From: Streptomyces sp. Q6
Lineage (GTDB): Bacteria; Actinomycetota; Actinomycetes; Streptomycetales; Streptomycetaceae
Assembly (NCBI RefSeq): GCF_036967205.1
Contig: NZ_CP146022.1
Span: 1,860,001-1,924,000, forward strand
Length of the DNA: 64,000 nt
Direction of reading: 5' to 3'
This document shows, piece by piece, positions 48,138 through 56,638 of the stretch. The position numbers and the translations under genes are program-made. Every line of letters starts with the position of its first letter. The stretch's first letter is position 1. A model generated the notes under the pieces. The model was given only the letters and a program-made list of their open reading frames with translations, was not told the origin of the DNA and did not search any database.

Positions 48138-48182
48138 CGTCTGTGTCACACCCTCCGGTCCGTCTGCGTCACACCCTCCGGC
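48137..48182. repeat. Tandem 23-bp direct repeat in the GntR leader
   Basis: Two adjacent 23-bp units (48137-48159 and 48160-48182), CCGTCTGYGTCACACCCTCC plus GG and one variable base, differ at two positions. They lie 40 bp before the regulator's ATG and directly after the palindrome. Could be regulator binding sites in direct orientation or simple duplication. Confidence 0.85.
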
Positions 48183-48221
48183 CGCCCACGACGGGCAGGT
48201 CCTCCTCCGCAAAGGAACGCC

Positions 48222-48917
48222 ATGCCGCTGTCCTCCCCCCGGCGCTCGGCCCTGTCCGAGCAGGTCATCTCCGCTCTGCGCGCCCAGATCTCCTCGGGCG
48301 AGTGGCCGGTGGGCACCCGCATCCCGACGGAGCCCGAGCTCGTCGAACAGCTGGGCGTCGCGCGGAACACCGTGCGGGAGGCGGTGCGCGCCCTGGCGCA
48401 CAACGGGCTCCTGGACATCCGGCAGGGCTCGGGCACGTACGTCGTGGCGACCAGCGAGCTGGCGGGGGTCATGCAGCGGCGGTTCGCGGACGCCGATCCG
48501 CGGCACATCGCCGAGCTGCGCTCCACCCTGGAGTCGAGCGCGGCGAAGCTGGCCGCCCAGCGGCGCACCGAGCGCGATCTGAAGCAGCTGGACGCCCTGC
48601 TCGTACGCCGTGAGGAGGCGTGGGACTCGGGGGACACGGAGGCGTTCGTGGCGGCGGACGCCACGTTCCACCTGGCCGTGGTGGCCGCGTCGCACAACGA
48701 CGTGATGACGGCGATGTACGCGGATCTGGGCGAGGTCATGCGCGACTGGCTGCGCGAGGACGTGGGCGAGAAGCTCAGCGCAGAGAACCACATGGACCAC
48801 ACGCGTCTGGTCGACGCGATCAGGGTCGGGGACGAGGAGGCGGCCGCCGCGGAGGCCGCGGGCTATCCGTTCCTGTGCCGTCCCGGGCGGCTCACACCGC
48901 CGCCTTCCGGTGACTGA
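48222..48917 (+). CDS. FadR-subfamily GntR transcriptional regulator
   Basis: A 231-residue regulator with an N-terminal winged helix (residues 8-75: TEPELVEQLGVARNTVREAV, then LLDIRQGSGTYVV) and a C-terminal FCD domain whose metal- or ligand-binding Asp and His residues lie in ADATFHLAVVAASHN and the later HMDHTRLVDAI. FadR-type members respond to organic acids. ATG 48222 is preceded by AAAGGAA. It is divergent from the MFS gene, and its end overlaps the convergent small secreted protein gene by 26 bp. Confidence 0.94.
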   Translation: MPLSSPRRSALSEQVISALRAQISSGEWPVGTRIPTEPELVEQLGVARNTVREAVRALAHNGLLDIRQGSGTYVVATSELAGVMQRRFADADPRHIAELRSTLESSAAKLAAQRRTERDLKQLDALLVRREEAWDSGDTEAFVAADATFHLAVVAASHNDVMTAMYADLGEVMRDWLREDVGEKLSAENHMDHTRLVDAIRVGDEEAAAAEAAGYPFLCRPGRLTPPPSGD

Positions 48918-49266
48918 CCCAGGCGGTCCGCACCTTCTTCCAGCAGCGGCCGTCGAGCCGCACGGTCTCGGCCGGGCCCGCCGGGACGGGCTTCGCGTCG
49001 ACGTCGATGTCCCACCACGCGTCGCACTCGATGTGCAGGGCGACGCGGTCGGTGCGCGGGTACGGGTTGTGACAGGTGGCGCTCACCAGGGGGCCTTCGA
49101 CACGGATCCGGCAGTCGGCGCCGAACAGTTCACGCTTCTCGACGGGCCGCGCCGCGGCCTTCGCGCCGGTGTCGGACAACGCTTCGAACGGGACCAGGAG
49201 CAGCAGGGCCAGCGCGGCGAGCGCGGGGACCGTGCGGGCCGGGGTGACGCGTCGGGGCAGGTACAC
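48892..49266 (-). CDS. Small secreted protein with four cysteines
   Basis: A 124-residue protein with a signal peptide or N-terminal anchor (VPALAALALLLLVPFEALSD, about residues 12-31). The exported part has four Cys (GADCRI, ATCHNP, IECDAW, DGRCWK), so two disulfide bonds are likely. The order of short beta-strands suggests a small immunoglobulin-like fold. I recognise no family. GTG 49266 is chosen because AGGAGG lies 7 nt upstream. It overlaps the end of the FadR-type gene and lies beyond the fabG-fabI operon on the same strand. Confidence 0.75.
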   Translation of the reverse strand: MYLPRRVTPARTVPALAALALLLLVPFEALSDTGAKAAARPVEKRELFGADCRIRVEGPLVSATCHNPYPRTDRVALHIECDAWWDIDVDAKPVPAGPAETVRLDGRCWKKVRTAWVSHRKAAV

Positions 49267-49345
49267 CAAAGGGACCTCCTCGCACCCAGGGTGCGCAGAG
49301 GTCCCCCGGCCCGCCCGGCCGGTGGGCCGAACGGGTCAACAGCCG

Positions 49346-50131
49346 TCAGGCTCCGATGGCGTGCAGACCGCCGTCGACGTGGATGATCTCGCCCGTGGTC
49401 TTCGGGAACCAGTCCGACAGGAGCGCGACGATGGCCTTGCCGGCCGGCTCCGGGTCGTCCAGCTTCCACTCCAGCGGGGAGCGCGTGTCCCACACGGCGG
49501 CCAGGTCGCTGAAGCCCGGGATGGACTTGGCGGCCATGGAGCCGAGCGGGCCCGCAGAGACCAGGTTGCTGCGGACGTCGTGCTCGCCCAGGTAACGCGC
49601 CATGTAGCGGTTCGTCGCCTCCAGGGCGGCCTTGGCCGGGCCCATCCAGTCGTACTGCGGCCACGCGAACTGCGCGTCGAAGGTGAGGCCGACGACCGAG
49701 CCGCCCTCGTTCATCAGCGGCAGCAGCGCCATCGTCAGCGACTTCAGGGAGAAGGCGGAGACGTGCATGGCGGTGGAGACGGACTCGAACGGCGTGTTCA
49801 GGAAGTTGCCGCCGAGCGCGTCCTGCGGCGCGAAGCCGATGGAGTGCACGATGCCGTCGAGCCGACCGCCGAGGTGCTCGCGGACCTGGCCCTCCAGGCG
49901 GGCGAGGTGCTCGTCGTTCGAGACGTCGAGCTCGAGGACCTTGACCTTGTCGGGCAGCGGCAGCTTCTTGGCGATGCGCTCGGTCAGCGTCGGCCGCGGC
50001 CAGGCGGTGAGGATGATCTCCGCGCCCTGCTCCTGGGCCAGCTTCGCGGCCTGGAAGGCGATGGAGGACTCCATCAGCACACCGGTGATGAGGATCTTCT
50101 TGCCCTCGAGGATGCCAGTCGTGTTCGTCAT
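49346..50131 (-). CDS. fabI: Enoyl-[acyl-carrier-protein] reductase FabI
   Basis: A 261-residue NADH-dependent enzyme that completes each fatty acid elongation cycle. It has the FabI/InhA features: GKKILITGVLMESSIAFQAA at the nucleotide-binding site, HSIGFAPQDAL, and the catalytic Tyr and Lys in YDWMGPAKAALEATNRYMA. The C-terminal GEIIHVDGGLHAIGA is typical. It is the target family of triclosan and isoniazid. The gene lies 5 bp downstream of fabG in one operon; this pairing is conserved in actinobacteria (mabA-inhA). Confidence 0.97.
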   Translation of the reverse strand: MTNTTGILEGKKILITGVLMESSIAFQAAKLAQEQGAEIILTAWPRPTLTERIAKKLPLPDKVKVLELDVSNDEHLARLEGQVREHLGGRLDGIVHSIGFAPQDALGGNFLNTPFESVSTAMHVSAFSLKSLTMALLPLMNEGGSVVGLTFDAQFAWPQYDWMGPAKAALEATNRYMARYLGEHDVRSNLVSAGPLGSMAAKSIPGFSDLAAVWDTRSPLEWKLDDPEPAGKAIVALLSDWFPKTTGEIIHVDGGLHAIGA

Positions 50132-50136
50132 CGTGC

Positions 50137-50856
50137 TCAGTGACCCATTCCCAGTCCGCCGTCAACCGGGATGACGGCTCCAGTGATGTACGAAGCGTCG
50201 TCGGAGGTCAGGAACTTGACCACTCCGGCGATCTCCTCGACCTGCGCGTACCGGCCGAGCGGCACCTGCGCGACGATGCCGGCGCGCTGCTCGTCCGTGA
50301 GCGCCTGGGTCATGTCGGTGTCGACAAAGCCCGGGGCGACGACGTTGAAGGTGAGGTTGCGCGACCCGAGCTCACGGGCGAGGGAGCGCGCGAATCCGAC
50401 CAGACCCGCCTTCGAAGCGGCGTAGTTCGCCTGCCCCGCCGAGCCGAGCAGGCCGACGACGGAGGAGATCAGCACGACGCGGCCCTTCTTGGCGCGCAGC
50501 ATGCCGCGGTTGGCGCGCTTCACGACGCGGAAGGTGCCGGTGAGGTTCGTGTCGAGGACGGACGTGAAGTCCTCCTCGGACATACGCATGAGGAGCTGGT
50601 CCTTGGTGACGCCGGCGTTGGCGACCAGGACCTCCACGTTGCCGTGCTTCTCCTCGATCTCCTTGTAGGCGGCGTCCACCTGCGCGGAGTCCGTGATGTC
50701 GCACCGAACGGCCAGGGCGCCCGCATCGACGAGCTCCTTGGGCGGCTCGCCCGAGCGGTAGGTGAAGGCGACCTTGTCACCCTGCTCCAGGAAAGCACGG
50801 GCGATGGCGAGGCCGATGCCCCGGTTTCCTCCGGTGACGAGAACCGAGCGGCTCAA
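50137..50856 (-). CDS. fabG: 3-oxoacyl-[acyl-carrier-protein] reductase FabG
   Basis: A 239-residue NADPH-dependent SDR that reduces 3-oxoacyl-ACP. The nucleotide-binding TGGNRGIG is at residues 8-15, NAGVTKD near 83, and the catalytic triad is Ser in LISSVVGLLGSAGQ with Tyr and Lys in NYAASKAG. It is first in the fabG-fabI operon and is equivalent to mycobacterial MabA. The upstream region to the divergent tldD gene contains a 9-bp inverted repeat (CCGACAGTG at 50930-50938 with 50951-50959) of unknown use. Confidence 0.96.
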   Translation of the reverse strand: MSRSVLVTGGNRGIGLAIARAFLEQGDKVAFTYRSGEPPKELVDAGALAVRCDITDSAQVDAAYKEIEEKHGNVEVLVANAGVTKDQLLMRMSEEDFTSVLDTNLTGTFRVVKRANRGMLRAKKGRVVLISSVVGLLGSAGQANYAASKAGLVGFARSLARELGSRNLTFNVVAPGFVDTDMTQALTDEQRAGIVAQVPLGRYAQVEEIAGVVKFLTSDDASYITGAVIPVDGGLGMGH

Positions 50857-51052
50857 CGGATCACCCTTTCGATAGCGGTGGTGGTCCTCGAAACCTATCG
50901 GTACGACCCTTCGTACGGAGAATCGACCACCGACAGTGGCGCACTCGACTCACTGTCGGGTCCCTACAGAAAGGTCTGGCCGCGCACCCCCGCCGCGCGA
51001 CATGATCGGGGCGACCGGCATGACCGTCATGACGGACGAGAGGGAGACATTC

Positions 51053-52576
51053 GTGCCTCATACGATCGATGCGGCCTTCACGGCGCTCCCGCTGCGCGCC
51101 CTCGCCGACGCGGCGCTCGCCCGCGCCCGCGCGCTGGGCGCCGAGCACGCGGACTTCCGCCTGGAGCGGGTGCGCAGCGCGGAGGTGCGGCTGCGGGACG
51201 CCAAGCCGTCGGGCTCCTCCGACACCACGGACCTGGGCTACGCGGTGCGGGTCGTGCACGGCGGTACGTGGGGGTTCGCCTCGGGCGTCGATCTGACGAT
51301 GGACGCCGCGGCGAAGGTGGCCTCGCAGGCCGTGGCGATGGCGAAGCTGAGCGCGCAGGTGATCAAGGCGGCCGGGTCCGACGAGCGCGTGGAGCTCGCC
51401 GCTGAACCCGTGCACGCCGACCGCACCTGGATCTCCTCGTACGAGATCGATCCCTTCTCCGTACCGGAGGAGGAGCGGTCCGCGCTGCTCGCCGACTGGA
51501 GCGCGGGGCTGCTCGCGGCCGACGGCGTCTCCCACGTGGACGCCTCGCTCCTCTCCGTCCACGAGAACAAGTTCTACGCGGACACGGCGGGGACCGTCAC
51601 GACACAGCAACGGGTGCGCCTGCACCCGCAGTTGACGGCCGTCTCCGTGGACGACTCCAGCGGCGAGTTCGACTCGATGCGCACGATCGCGCCGCCGGTG
51701 GGGCGCGGCTGGGAGTATCTGACGGGCACCGGCTGGGACTGGCAGAGCGAGCTGGGGCAGATCCCCGAGCTGCTCGCCGAGAAGATGCGGGCGCCGAGCG
51801 TCCGGGCGGGCTCGTACGACCTGGTCGTCGATCCGTCGAACCTCTGGCTGACCATCCACGAGTCGATCGGGCACGCCACCGAGCTGGACCGCGCGCTCGG
51901 CTACGAGGCGGCGTACGCGGGCACGTCCTTCGCCACGTTCGACCAGCTCGGGACGTTGAAGTACGGCTCCGAGATCATGAACGTGACCGGTGACCGCACC
52001 GCCGAGCACGGGCTCGCGACGATCGGGTACGACGACGAGGGCGTCGCCGGGCAGTCCTGGGACCTGGTGAGGGACGGGACGCTGGTCGGCTATCAACTCG
52101 ACCGGCGCATCGCGAAGTTGACCGGGTTCGAGCGGTCCAACGGGTGCGCGTACGCCGACTCCCCCGGGCACGTGCCGGTGCAGCGGATGGCGAACGTCTC
52201 GCTCCAGCCGGACCCGGGCGGACTCTCGACCGAGGACCTGATCTCCGGGGTCGAGCGCGGGATCTACGTCGTCGGGGACCGGTCGTGGTCCATCGACATG
52301 CAGCGCTACAACTTCCAGTTCACCGGCCAGCGCTTCTTCAAGATCGAGAACGGGCGGATCACCGGTCAGCTGCGCGATGTCGCCTACCAGGCGACGACGA
52401 CCGACTTCTGGGGCTCGATGGCGGCGGTCGGCGGCCCGCAGACGTACGTCCTCGGCGGCGCCTTCAACTGCGGCAAGGCCCAGCCGGGCCAGGTCGCGGC
52501 CGTCTCGCACGGCTGCCCCTCGGCCCTCTTCAAGGGCGTCAACATTCTGAACACGACGCAGGAGGCGGGTCGATGA
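51053..52576 (+). CDS. tldD: TldD-like metalloprotease subunit
   Basis: A 507-residue member of the TldD/PmbA family. In E. coli, TldD and TldE (PmbA) form a heterodimeric metalloprotease that trims unfolded peptides and matures microcin B17. The metal-binding HESIGH (HExxxH, residues 269-274) and the C-terminal Cys473 in FNCGKAQPGQ are present, marking this as the catalytic TldD-type subunit. GTG 51053 has GGGAG about 7 nt upstream; an ATG at 51029 is possible. The pmbA-like partner follows, separated by a 113-bp insertion with a short ORF that overlaps the tldD stop. Confidence 0.93.
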   Translation: MPHTIDAAFTALPLRALADAALARARALGAEHADFRLERVRSAEVRLRDAKPSGSSDTTDLGYAVRVVHGGTWGFASGVDLTMDAAAKVASQAVAMAKLSAQVIKAAGSDERVELAAEPVHADRTWISSYEIDPFSVPEEERSALLADWSAGLLAADGVSHVDASLLSVHENKFYADTAGTVTTQQRVRLHPQLTAVSVDDSSGEFDSMRTIAPPVGRGWEYLTGTGWDWQSELGQIPELLAEKMRAPSVRAGSYDLVVDPSNLWLTIHESIGHATELDRALGYEAAYAGTSFATFDQLGTLKYGSEIMNVTGDRTAEHGLATIGYDDEGVAGQSWDLVRDGTLVGYQLDRRIAKLTGFERSNGCAYADSPGHVPVQRMANVSLQPDPGGLSTEDLISGVERGIYVVGDRSWSIDMQRYNFQFTGQRFFKIENGRITGQLRDVAYQATTTDFWGSMAAVGGPQTYVLGGAFNCGKAQPGQVAAVSHGCPSALFKGVNILNTTQEAGR

Positions 52577-52690
52577 GCGTGCACGGTGACATGCCCCGCG
52601 CCGACCACAGCCCCGGAAACGGCTGGGGGTCCGGGGGTCGTCCCCCGGGCAAGCACAGTCTGAACACGACGCAGGAGGCGGGTCGATGAG
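52546..52690. repeat. Exact 32-bp direct repeat flanking 81 bp between tldD and pmbA
   Basis: The 32 bases at 52546-52577 (TCTGAACACGACGCAGGAGG followed by CGGGTCGATGAG) recur exactly at 52659-52690. They contain the tldD 3' end, the GGAGG ribosome binding site and the ATG of the next gene. Between them lie 81 bp that include the hairpin CCGGGGG-TCGT-CCCCCGG, similar to palindromic repeats scattered in streptomycete genomes. The arrangement looks like insertion of a small palindromic element with duplication of the flank. Confidence 0.92.
52573..52689 (+). CDS. Possible 38-residue ORF created by the insertion between tldD and pmbA
   Basis: ATG 52573 overlaps the tldD TGA (ATGA) and has the GGAGG that would otherwise serve pmbA. 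It encodes 38 residues (SVHGDMPRADHSPGNGWGSG, then RPPGKHSLNTTQEAGR) and ends with a TGA that overlaps the pmbA ATG. The last eight residues copy the TldD C-terminus. It probably is not a functional protein, but ribosomes finishing tldD would likely translate it and pass on to pmbA, so it preserves coupling. Confidence 0.4.
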   Translation: MSVHGDMPRADHSPGNGWGSGGRPPGKHSLNTTQEAGR

Positions 52691-54080
52691 TCCTCGTACG
52701 AACAAGCCCTACGAGATCGTCGAGCGCGCCCTCGAACTGTCGCGGGCCGACGGCTGTGTCGTCATCGCCGACGAGACGTCCTCCGCGAATCTGCGCTGGG
52801 CGGGCAACGCGCTGACCACGAACGGGGTGACGCGCGGGCGCACCCTGACCGTCGTCGCGACCGTGGACGGCAAGGAGGGGACGGCGACCGGCGTCGTGTC
52901 GCGGTCGGCGGTGACCGCCGACGACCTGGAGCCGCTGGTGCGGGCCGCCGAGGAGGCGGCGGCGAAGGCCGGGCCCGCCGAGGACGCGCAGCCGCTCGTC
53001 AGTGGCGTACCGCACTCCCCCGCGTTCACTCAGCCGCCGGCCGAGACGTCGTCGGCCATCTTCGCGGAGTTCGCGCCCGCCCTGGGCGAGGCGTTCGCGC
53101 GGGCCAGGGCGGGCGGGCGTGAGCTGTACGGCTTCGCCCACCACGAGCTCACCTCCAGCTACCTCGGTACGTCGACGGGGGTGCGGCTGCGGCACGACCA
53201 GCCGAACGGAACGCTCGAACTGAACGCCAAGTCGCCGGACCGCAAGCGCTCGGCGTGGGCGGGGCGCTCGACCCGCGACTTCACGGACGTCGACCCGGCC
53301 GCGATGGACGCGGACCTCGCCACCCGGCTCGGCTGGGCCGAGCGGCGCATCGACCTGCCGGCCGGGCGCTACGAGACGCTGCTGCCGCCGACGGCCGTGG
53401 CGGACCTGCTGATCTACCAGCTGTGGTCGGCGGGCGCGCGGGACGCGGCCGAGGGCCGGACCGTGTTCAGCAGGCCAGGGGGCGGCACGCGCGTCGGCGA
53501 GAAGCTGAGCGAACTGCCGCTGACGCTGCGCAGCGACCCGCACGCGCCGGGCCTCGAATGCGCGCCGTTCGTGCTCGCGCACACCTCCGGGGACGACGCC
53601 TCCGTCTTCGACAACGGGCTGCCGGTCGGCGCCACGGAGTGGATCGCGGACGGTGAGCTGCGGCATCTGACGACGACCCGGCACAGCGCGGCGCTCACCG
53701 GGCTGCCCGTCGCACCGGCCGGCGACAACCTCATCCTCGACGGCGGCTCGGGGAAGTCGCTGGACGAGATGGTCGCCGCCACGGAGCGCGGGCTGCTCCT
53801 CACCTGCCTCTGGTACATCAGGGAGGTCGATCCGGCGACGCTGCTGCTCACCGGCCTCACCCGCGACGGCGTGTACCTCGTGGAGAACGGCGAGGTGGTC
53901 GGCGAGGTGAACAACTTCCGGTTCAACGAGTCGCCGGTCGACCTGCTGAGCCGGGCCACCGAGGCCGGGCGCACGGAAAAGACGCTGCCCCGGGAGTGGG
54001 GCGACTGGTTCACTAGAGCTGCGATGCCGGCGCTGCGGGTGCCGGACTTCAACATGAGCTCGGTCAGCCAGGGCGTCTGA
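52686..54080 (+). CDS. PmbA/TldE-like metallopeptidase subunit
   Basis: A 464-residue partner of the TldD-like protein. It shares the TldD/PmbA fold (SSANLRWAGNALTTNGVTRG, HELTSSYLGTSTGVRLRHDQ, RYETLLPPTAVADLLIYQL) but lacks the HExxxH motif, as PmbA/TldE proteins do. It should form the second half of the heterodimeric protease. The ATG at 52686 is preceded by the duplicated GGAGG. In the expected ancestral order its ATG would overlap the tldD stop directly. Confidence 0.92.
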   Translation: MSPRTNKPYEIVERALELSRADGCVVIADETSSANLRWAGNALTTNGVTRGRTLTVVATVDGKEGTATGVVSRSAVTADDLEPLVRAAEEAAAKAGPAEDAQPLVSGVPHSPAFTQPPAETSSAIFAEFAPALGEAFARARAGGRELYGFAHHELTSSYLGTSTGVRLRHDQPNGTLELNAKSPDRKRSAWAGRSTRDFTDVDPAAMDADLATRLGWAERRIDLPAGRYETLLPPTAVADLLIYQLWSAGARDAAEGRTVFSRPGGGTRVGEKLSELPLTLRSDPHAPGLECAPFVLAHTSGDDASVFDNGLPVGATEWIADGELRHLTTTRHSAALTGLPVAPAGDNLILDGGSGKSLDEMVAATERGLLLTCLWYIREVDPATLLLTGLTRDGVYLVENGEVVGEVNNFRFNESPVDLLSRATEAGRTEKTLPREWGDWFTRAAMPALRVPDFNMSSVSQGV

Positions 54081-54146
54081 CCCCAGGGTTTCGCCCATAG
54101 ACTGGCCGGGATCACTTTTCAGGTACGTACGAGGAGACTCAGAACC

Positions 54147-55418
54147 GTGACGGACATCGTCGACGAACTCAAGTGGCGCGGGCTCATCGCCCTGTCCACC
54201 GACGAAGACGCGCTGCGCAAGGCGTTCGCGGACGGTCCTGTCACGTTCTATTGCGGCTTCGACCCGACCGCGCCGAGCCTGCACCTGGGCAACCTGGTGC
54301 AGATCCTCACCATGCGGCGCATCCAGCAGGCGGGGCACCGTCCGCTGGGTCTGGTCGGCGGCGCCACGGGTCTGATCGGCGACCCGAAGCCGACGGCGGA
54401 GCGCACGCTGAACTCCCCCGAGGTCGTGGCCGGCTGGGTGGACCGGCTGCGCGGCCAGATCGAGAAGTTCCTCGACTTCGAGGGCCCGCACGCGGCGACG
54501 ATGGTGAACAACCTGGACTGGACCCAGGGCATGTCCGCCATCGAGTTCCTGCGGGACATGGGCAAGTACTTCCGGGTCAACAAGATGATCGCCAAGGAGG
54601 CCGTCTCCCGGCGGCTCAACTCGGACGCGGGCATCAGCTACACCGAGTTCAGCTACCAGATCCTGCAGGGGATGGACTTCCTCAAGCTGTACGAGCAGTA
54701 CGGCTGTGTCCTGCAGACCGGCGGCAGCGACCAGTGGGGCAACCTCACCTCCGGCACCGACCTGATCCACCGGGTCCACCCGGAGGCCGTCGTGCACGCG
54801 ATCGGCACCCCGCTGCTCACGAAGGCGGACGGCACCAAGTTCGGCAAGACCGAGTCCGGCACCGTCTGGCTGGACGCGGAGATGTTCTCGCCGTACGCCT
54901 TCTACCAGTTCTGGCTGAACGCGGACGACCGGGACATCTCCAAGTTCCTGCGCACCTTCTCCTTCAAGTCCCGTGAGGAGATCGAGGAGCTGGAGACGCT
55001 GACCGCGGAGCGGCCGCAGGCCCGTGCCGCGCAGCGTGCACTGGCCGAGGAGCTGACGACGCTGGTGCACGGCGCCGACCAGACGGCCGCCGTGATCTCC
55101 GCGTCGAAGGCGCTGTTCGGGCAGGGCGACGGCAACCTGGCGGACCTGGACGAGGCGACGCTCGCCGCGGCGCTCTCGGAGCTGCCCCGGGTGGAGGTCG
55201 CCGAGCTCGGTCCGGTCGTCGACCTCTTCGCCGAGGTCGGTCTGGTCGCCAGCAAGTCGGCCGCCCGGCGCACCGTGAAGGAGGGCGGGGCCTACGTGAA
55301 CAACGTGAAGGTCGCGGCCGAGGACTTCGTCCCGGGCACCGAGGAACTGCTGCACGGCCGGTGGCTGGTGCTGCGGCGCGGCAAGAAGAACCTGGCCGCC
55401 GTGGAGCTCAAGGGCTGA
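54147..55418 (+). CDS. tyrS: Tyrosyl-tRNA synthetase
   Basis: A 423-residue class I aminoacyl-tRNA synthetase that charges tRNA-Tyr. The HIGH-type motif is PSLHLGNLV near residue 48, the KMSKS-type motif is KFGKTESG near 234, and tyrosine-binding [10 protein letters not shown] and GGSDQWGN are present. The C-terminal S4 domain (about 355-423) binds tRNA. GTG 54147 is preceded by GAGGAGA. The 66-bp gap after pmbA is too short for a T-box riboswitch. The gene ends at a palindromic hairpin. Confidence 0.98.
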   Translation: MTDIVDELKWRGLIALSTDEDALRKAFADGPVTFYCGFDPTAPSLHLGNLVQILTMRRIQQAGHRPLGLVGGATGLIGDPKPTAERTLNSPEVVAGWVDRLRGQIEKFLDFEGPHAATMVNNLDWTQGMSAIEFLRDMGKYFRVNKMIAKEAVSRRLNSDAGISYTEFSYQILQGMDFLKLYEQYGCVLQTGGSDQWGNLTSGTDLIHRVHPEAVVHAIGTPLLTKADGTKFGKTESGTVWLDAEMFSPYAFYQFWLNADDRDISKFLRTFSFKSREEIEELETLTAERPQARAAQRALAEELTTLVHGADQTAAVISASKALFGQGDGNLADLDEATLAAALSELPRVEVAELGPVVDLFAEVGLVASKSAARRTVKEGGAYVNNVKVAAEDFVPGTEELLHGRWLVLRRGKKNLAAVELKG

Positions 55419-55437
55419 CCGCTCACACGCGACAGTG

Positions 55438-55465
55438 CCCCGCACCCCTCATGAGGGGTGCGGGG
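55438..55465. terminator. Bidirectional palindromic terminator
   Basis: A perfect 28-bp palindrome (CCCCGCACCCCTCA and its complement) between the convergent tyrS and GlsB/YeaQ-like genes, 20 bp after the tyrS stop. The inner bases would form the loop. Confidence 0.82.
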
Positions 55466-55478
55466 GAATTGTGCTTCG

Positions 55479-55754
55479 TCAGGCTTTCCTCTTGTTGCCG
55501 CGTAGCGCCACCCATGCCATGTCGCCGACGCCGACCACCACGATGGCGCCGATGAGCTGCAACAGATGGCGGGTCCAGTCGATGCCCCGGGTGTCGTTGA
55601 CGCCCAGGCCCGTGGCCGCCCAGTTGCCCAGGACGCTGCCGATGATGCCGAAGACCGTCGTCAGCCACAGAGGGATCGCTTGTTTGCCCGGCAGGATCGC
55701 CTTGGCGATCAGGCCGAGAACGAAGCCCACGATGATTGCCCACAACCAGGCCAT
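55479..55754 (-). CDS. GlsB/YeaQ/YmgE family stress response membrane protein
   Basis: A 91-residue membrane protein with three hydrophobic helices (AWLWAIIVGFVLGLIAKAIL, LWLTTVFGIIGSVLGNWAAT, LLQLIGAIVVVGVGDMAWVA). The G-x-x-A-K-x-x-x-P pattern (GLIAKAILPGK) and GIIGSVLGNW are the signature of the transglycosylase-associated (GlsB/YeaQ) family. Members are stress-induced in several bacteria; the mechanism is not known. Convergent with tyrS. Confidence 0.93.
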   Translation of the reverse strand: MAWLWAIIVGFVLGLIAKAILPGKQAIPLWLTTVFGIIGSVLGNWAATGLGVNDTRGIDWTRHLLQLIGAIVVVGVGDMAWVALRGNKRKA

Positions 55755-55978
55755 GCCGTCGCCTCCTCTGGCGGCGCGAGGATGCGCGCCTGCGCACTTG
55801 TGATCAGTTTCGGTCCGTACTCCGTACGGCGCATGTCGGGTGAGCCCGTACGCGGTACGGCGCAGACGGCACGCCCAGGTCAGACCTGCCCCGGTCTCGT
55901 AGCCGACGCACCCCGGGCGTAACGTGGAGACGGTCCGGTCCGGGGAGAGTCCGGCTAGTCGGCGGGTGGTGGAATGTG

Positions 55979-56329
55979 ATGCGGAAGCGCGGCAGCAACG
56001 GCGGAGCAGAGGTCTTCCGGATCACAGGGGCCCGGCAGGGCCTCGCCGAGGACGTCCGCGGGCGGCAGCGCCGCTACATCATCTCGATGGGGATCCGCAC
56101 GCTCGCGGTGATCCTCACGGCGGTGCTGTGGAACGTGGAGAGGCACGTCGCCATCGTGACGCTCGTCGTCGGCGCCTTCCTCCCCTACGTCGCCGTGGTC
56201 ATCGCCAACGCGGGCCGGGAGAACGTGCCGGGGCTGCCCTCGACCTTCGTGCCCGCCCCCACGCGGCCCATGATCGCACCGGCTCCGACCGGCGGTCCCG
56301 CGGAATCCGTCCCGGAGGACCGCGGCTAG
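55979..56329 (+). CDS. DUF3099 domain membrane protein
   Basis: A 116-residue protein with two hydrophobic helices (ISMGIRTLAVILTAVLW and HVAIVTLVVGAFLPYVAVVI) after a basic N-terminus with FRITGARQGLAEDVRGRQRR, the DUF3099 pattern known in actinobacteria. The C-terminal 40 residues are Pro/Ala-rich and probably cytoplasmic. ATG 55979 is chosen with GGTGG 6 nt upstream; the adjacent GTG at 55976 is also possible. Function unknown. Confidence 0.88.
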   Translation: MRKRGSNGGAEVFRITGARQGLAEDVRGRQRRYIISMGIRTLAVILTAVLWNVERHVAIVTLVVGAFLPYVAVVIANAGRENVPGLPSTFVPAPTRPMIAPAPTGGPAESVPEDRG

Positions 56330-56638
56330 CGGACGGCCCGGCGCACACCGTCCGGTGCCGCGCGAACGCGCTGTGCGACTAGTCCGCAAAGCTCAAGAAA
56401 AGCTCAGATCAATCATGTGGTTCCGGTGCCGGGTCGGGGGTGCCCCATGACATACTTCGTACGCGCTCCGCATCCCCCGTCGGAGCGACGGACCGACGCC
56501 GGGCAGCTCCCCCCGTGGCTGCTCGGCGTCGCCATTTCCGGGGGCTTTTTGCCGGCCTCGACGGCCTCTCGCGACGTCCGCGCAGACCCTGTCCCGGGGC
56601 TTTGGCGGGGCCTTTCCCGGGGCCTTTAAGGTTGAGGC
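56330..56638. other. Intergenic region without recognised gene
   Basis: About 309 bp between the DUF3099 gene and the next small gene. I see no tRNA, repeat or hairpin of note. It must hold the promoter of the downstream small protein gene. Several T- and A-containing stretches (for example TCAAGAAAAGCTCAGATCAA near 56392) are AT-richer than the surroundings, but I cannot call a promoter with confidence. Confidence 0.6.

Noticed and set aside
54081-54146. T-box riboswitch before tyrS
   Set aside because: The gap is only 66 bp and lacks the T-box sequence and specifier stem.
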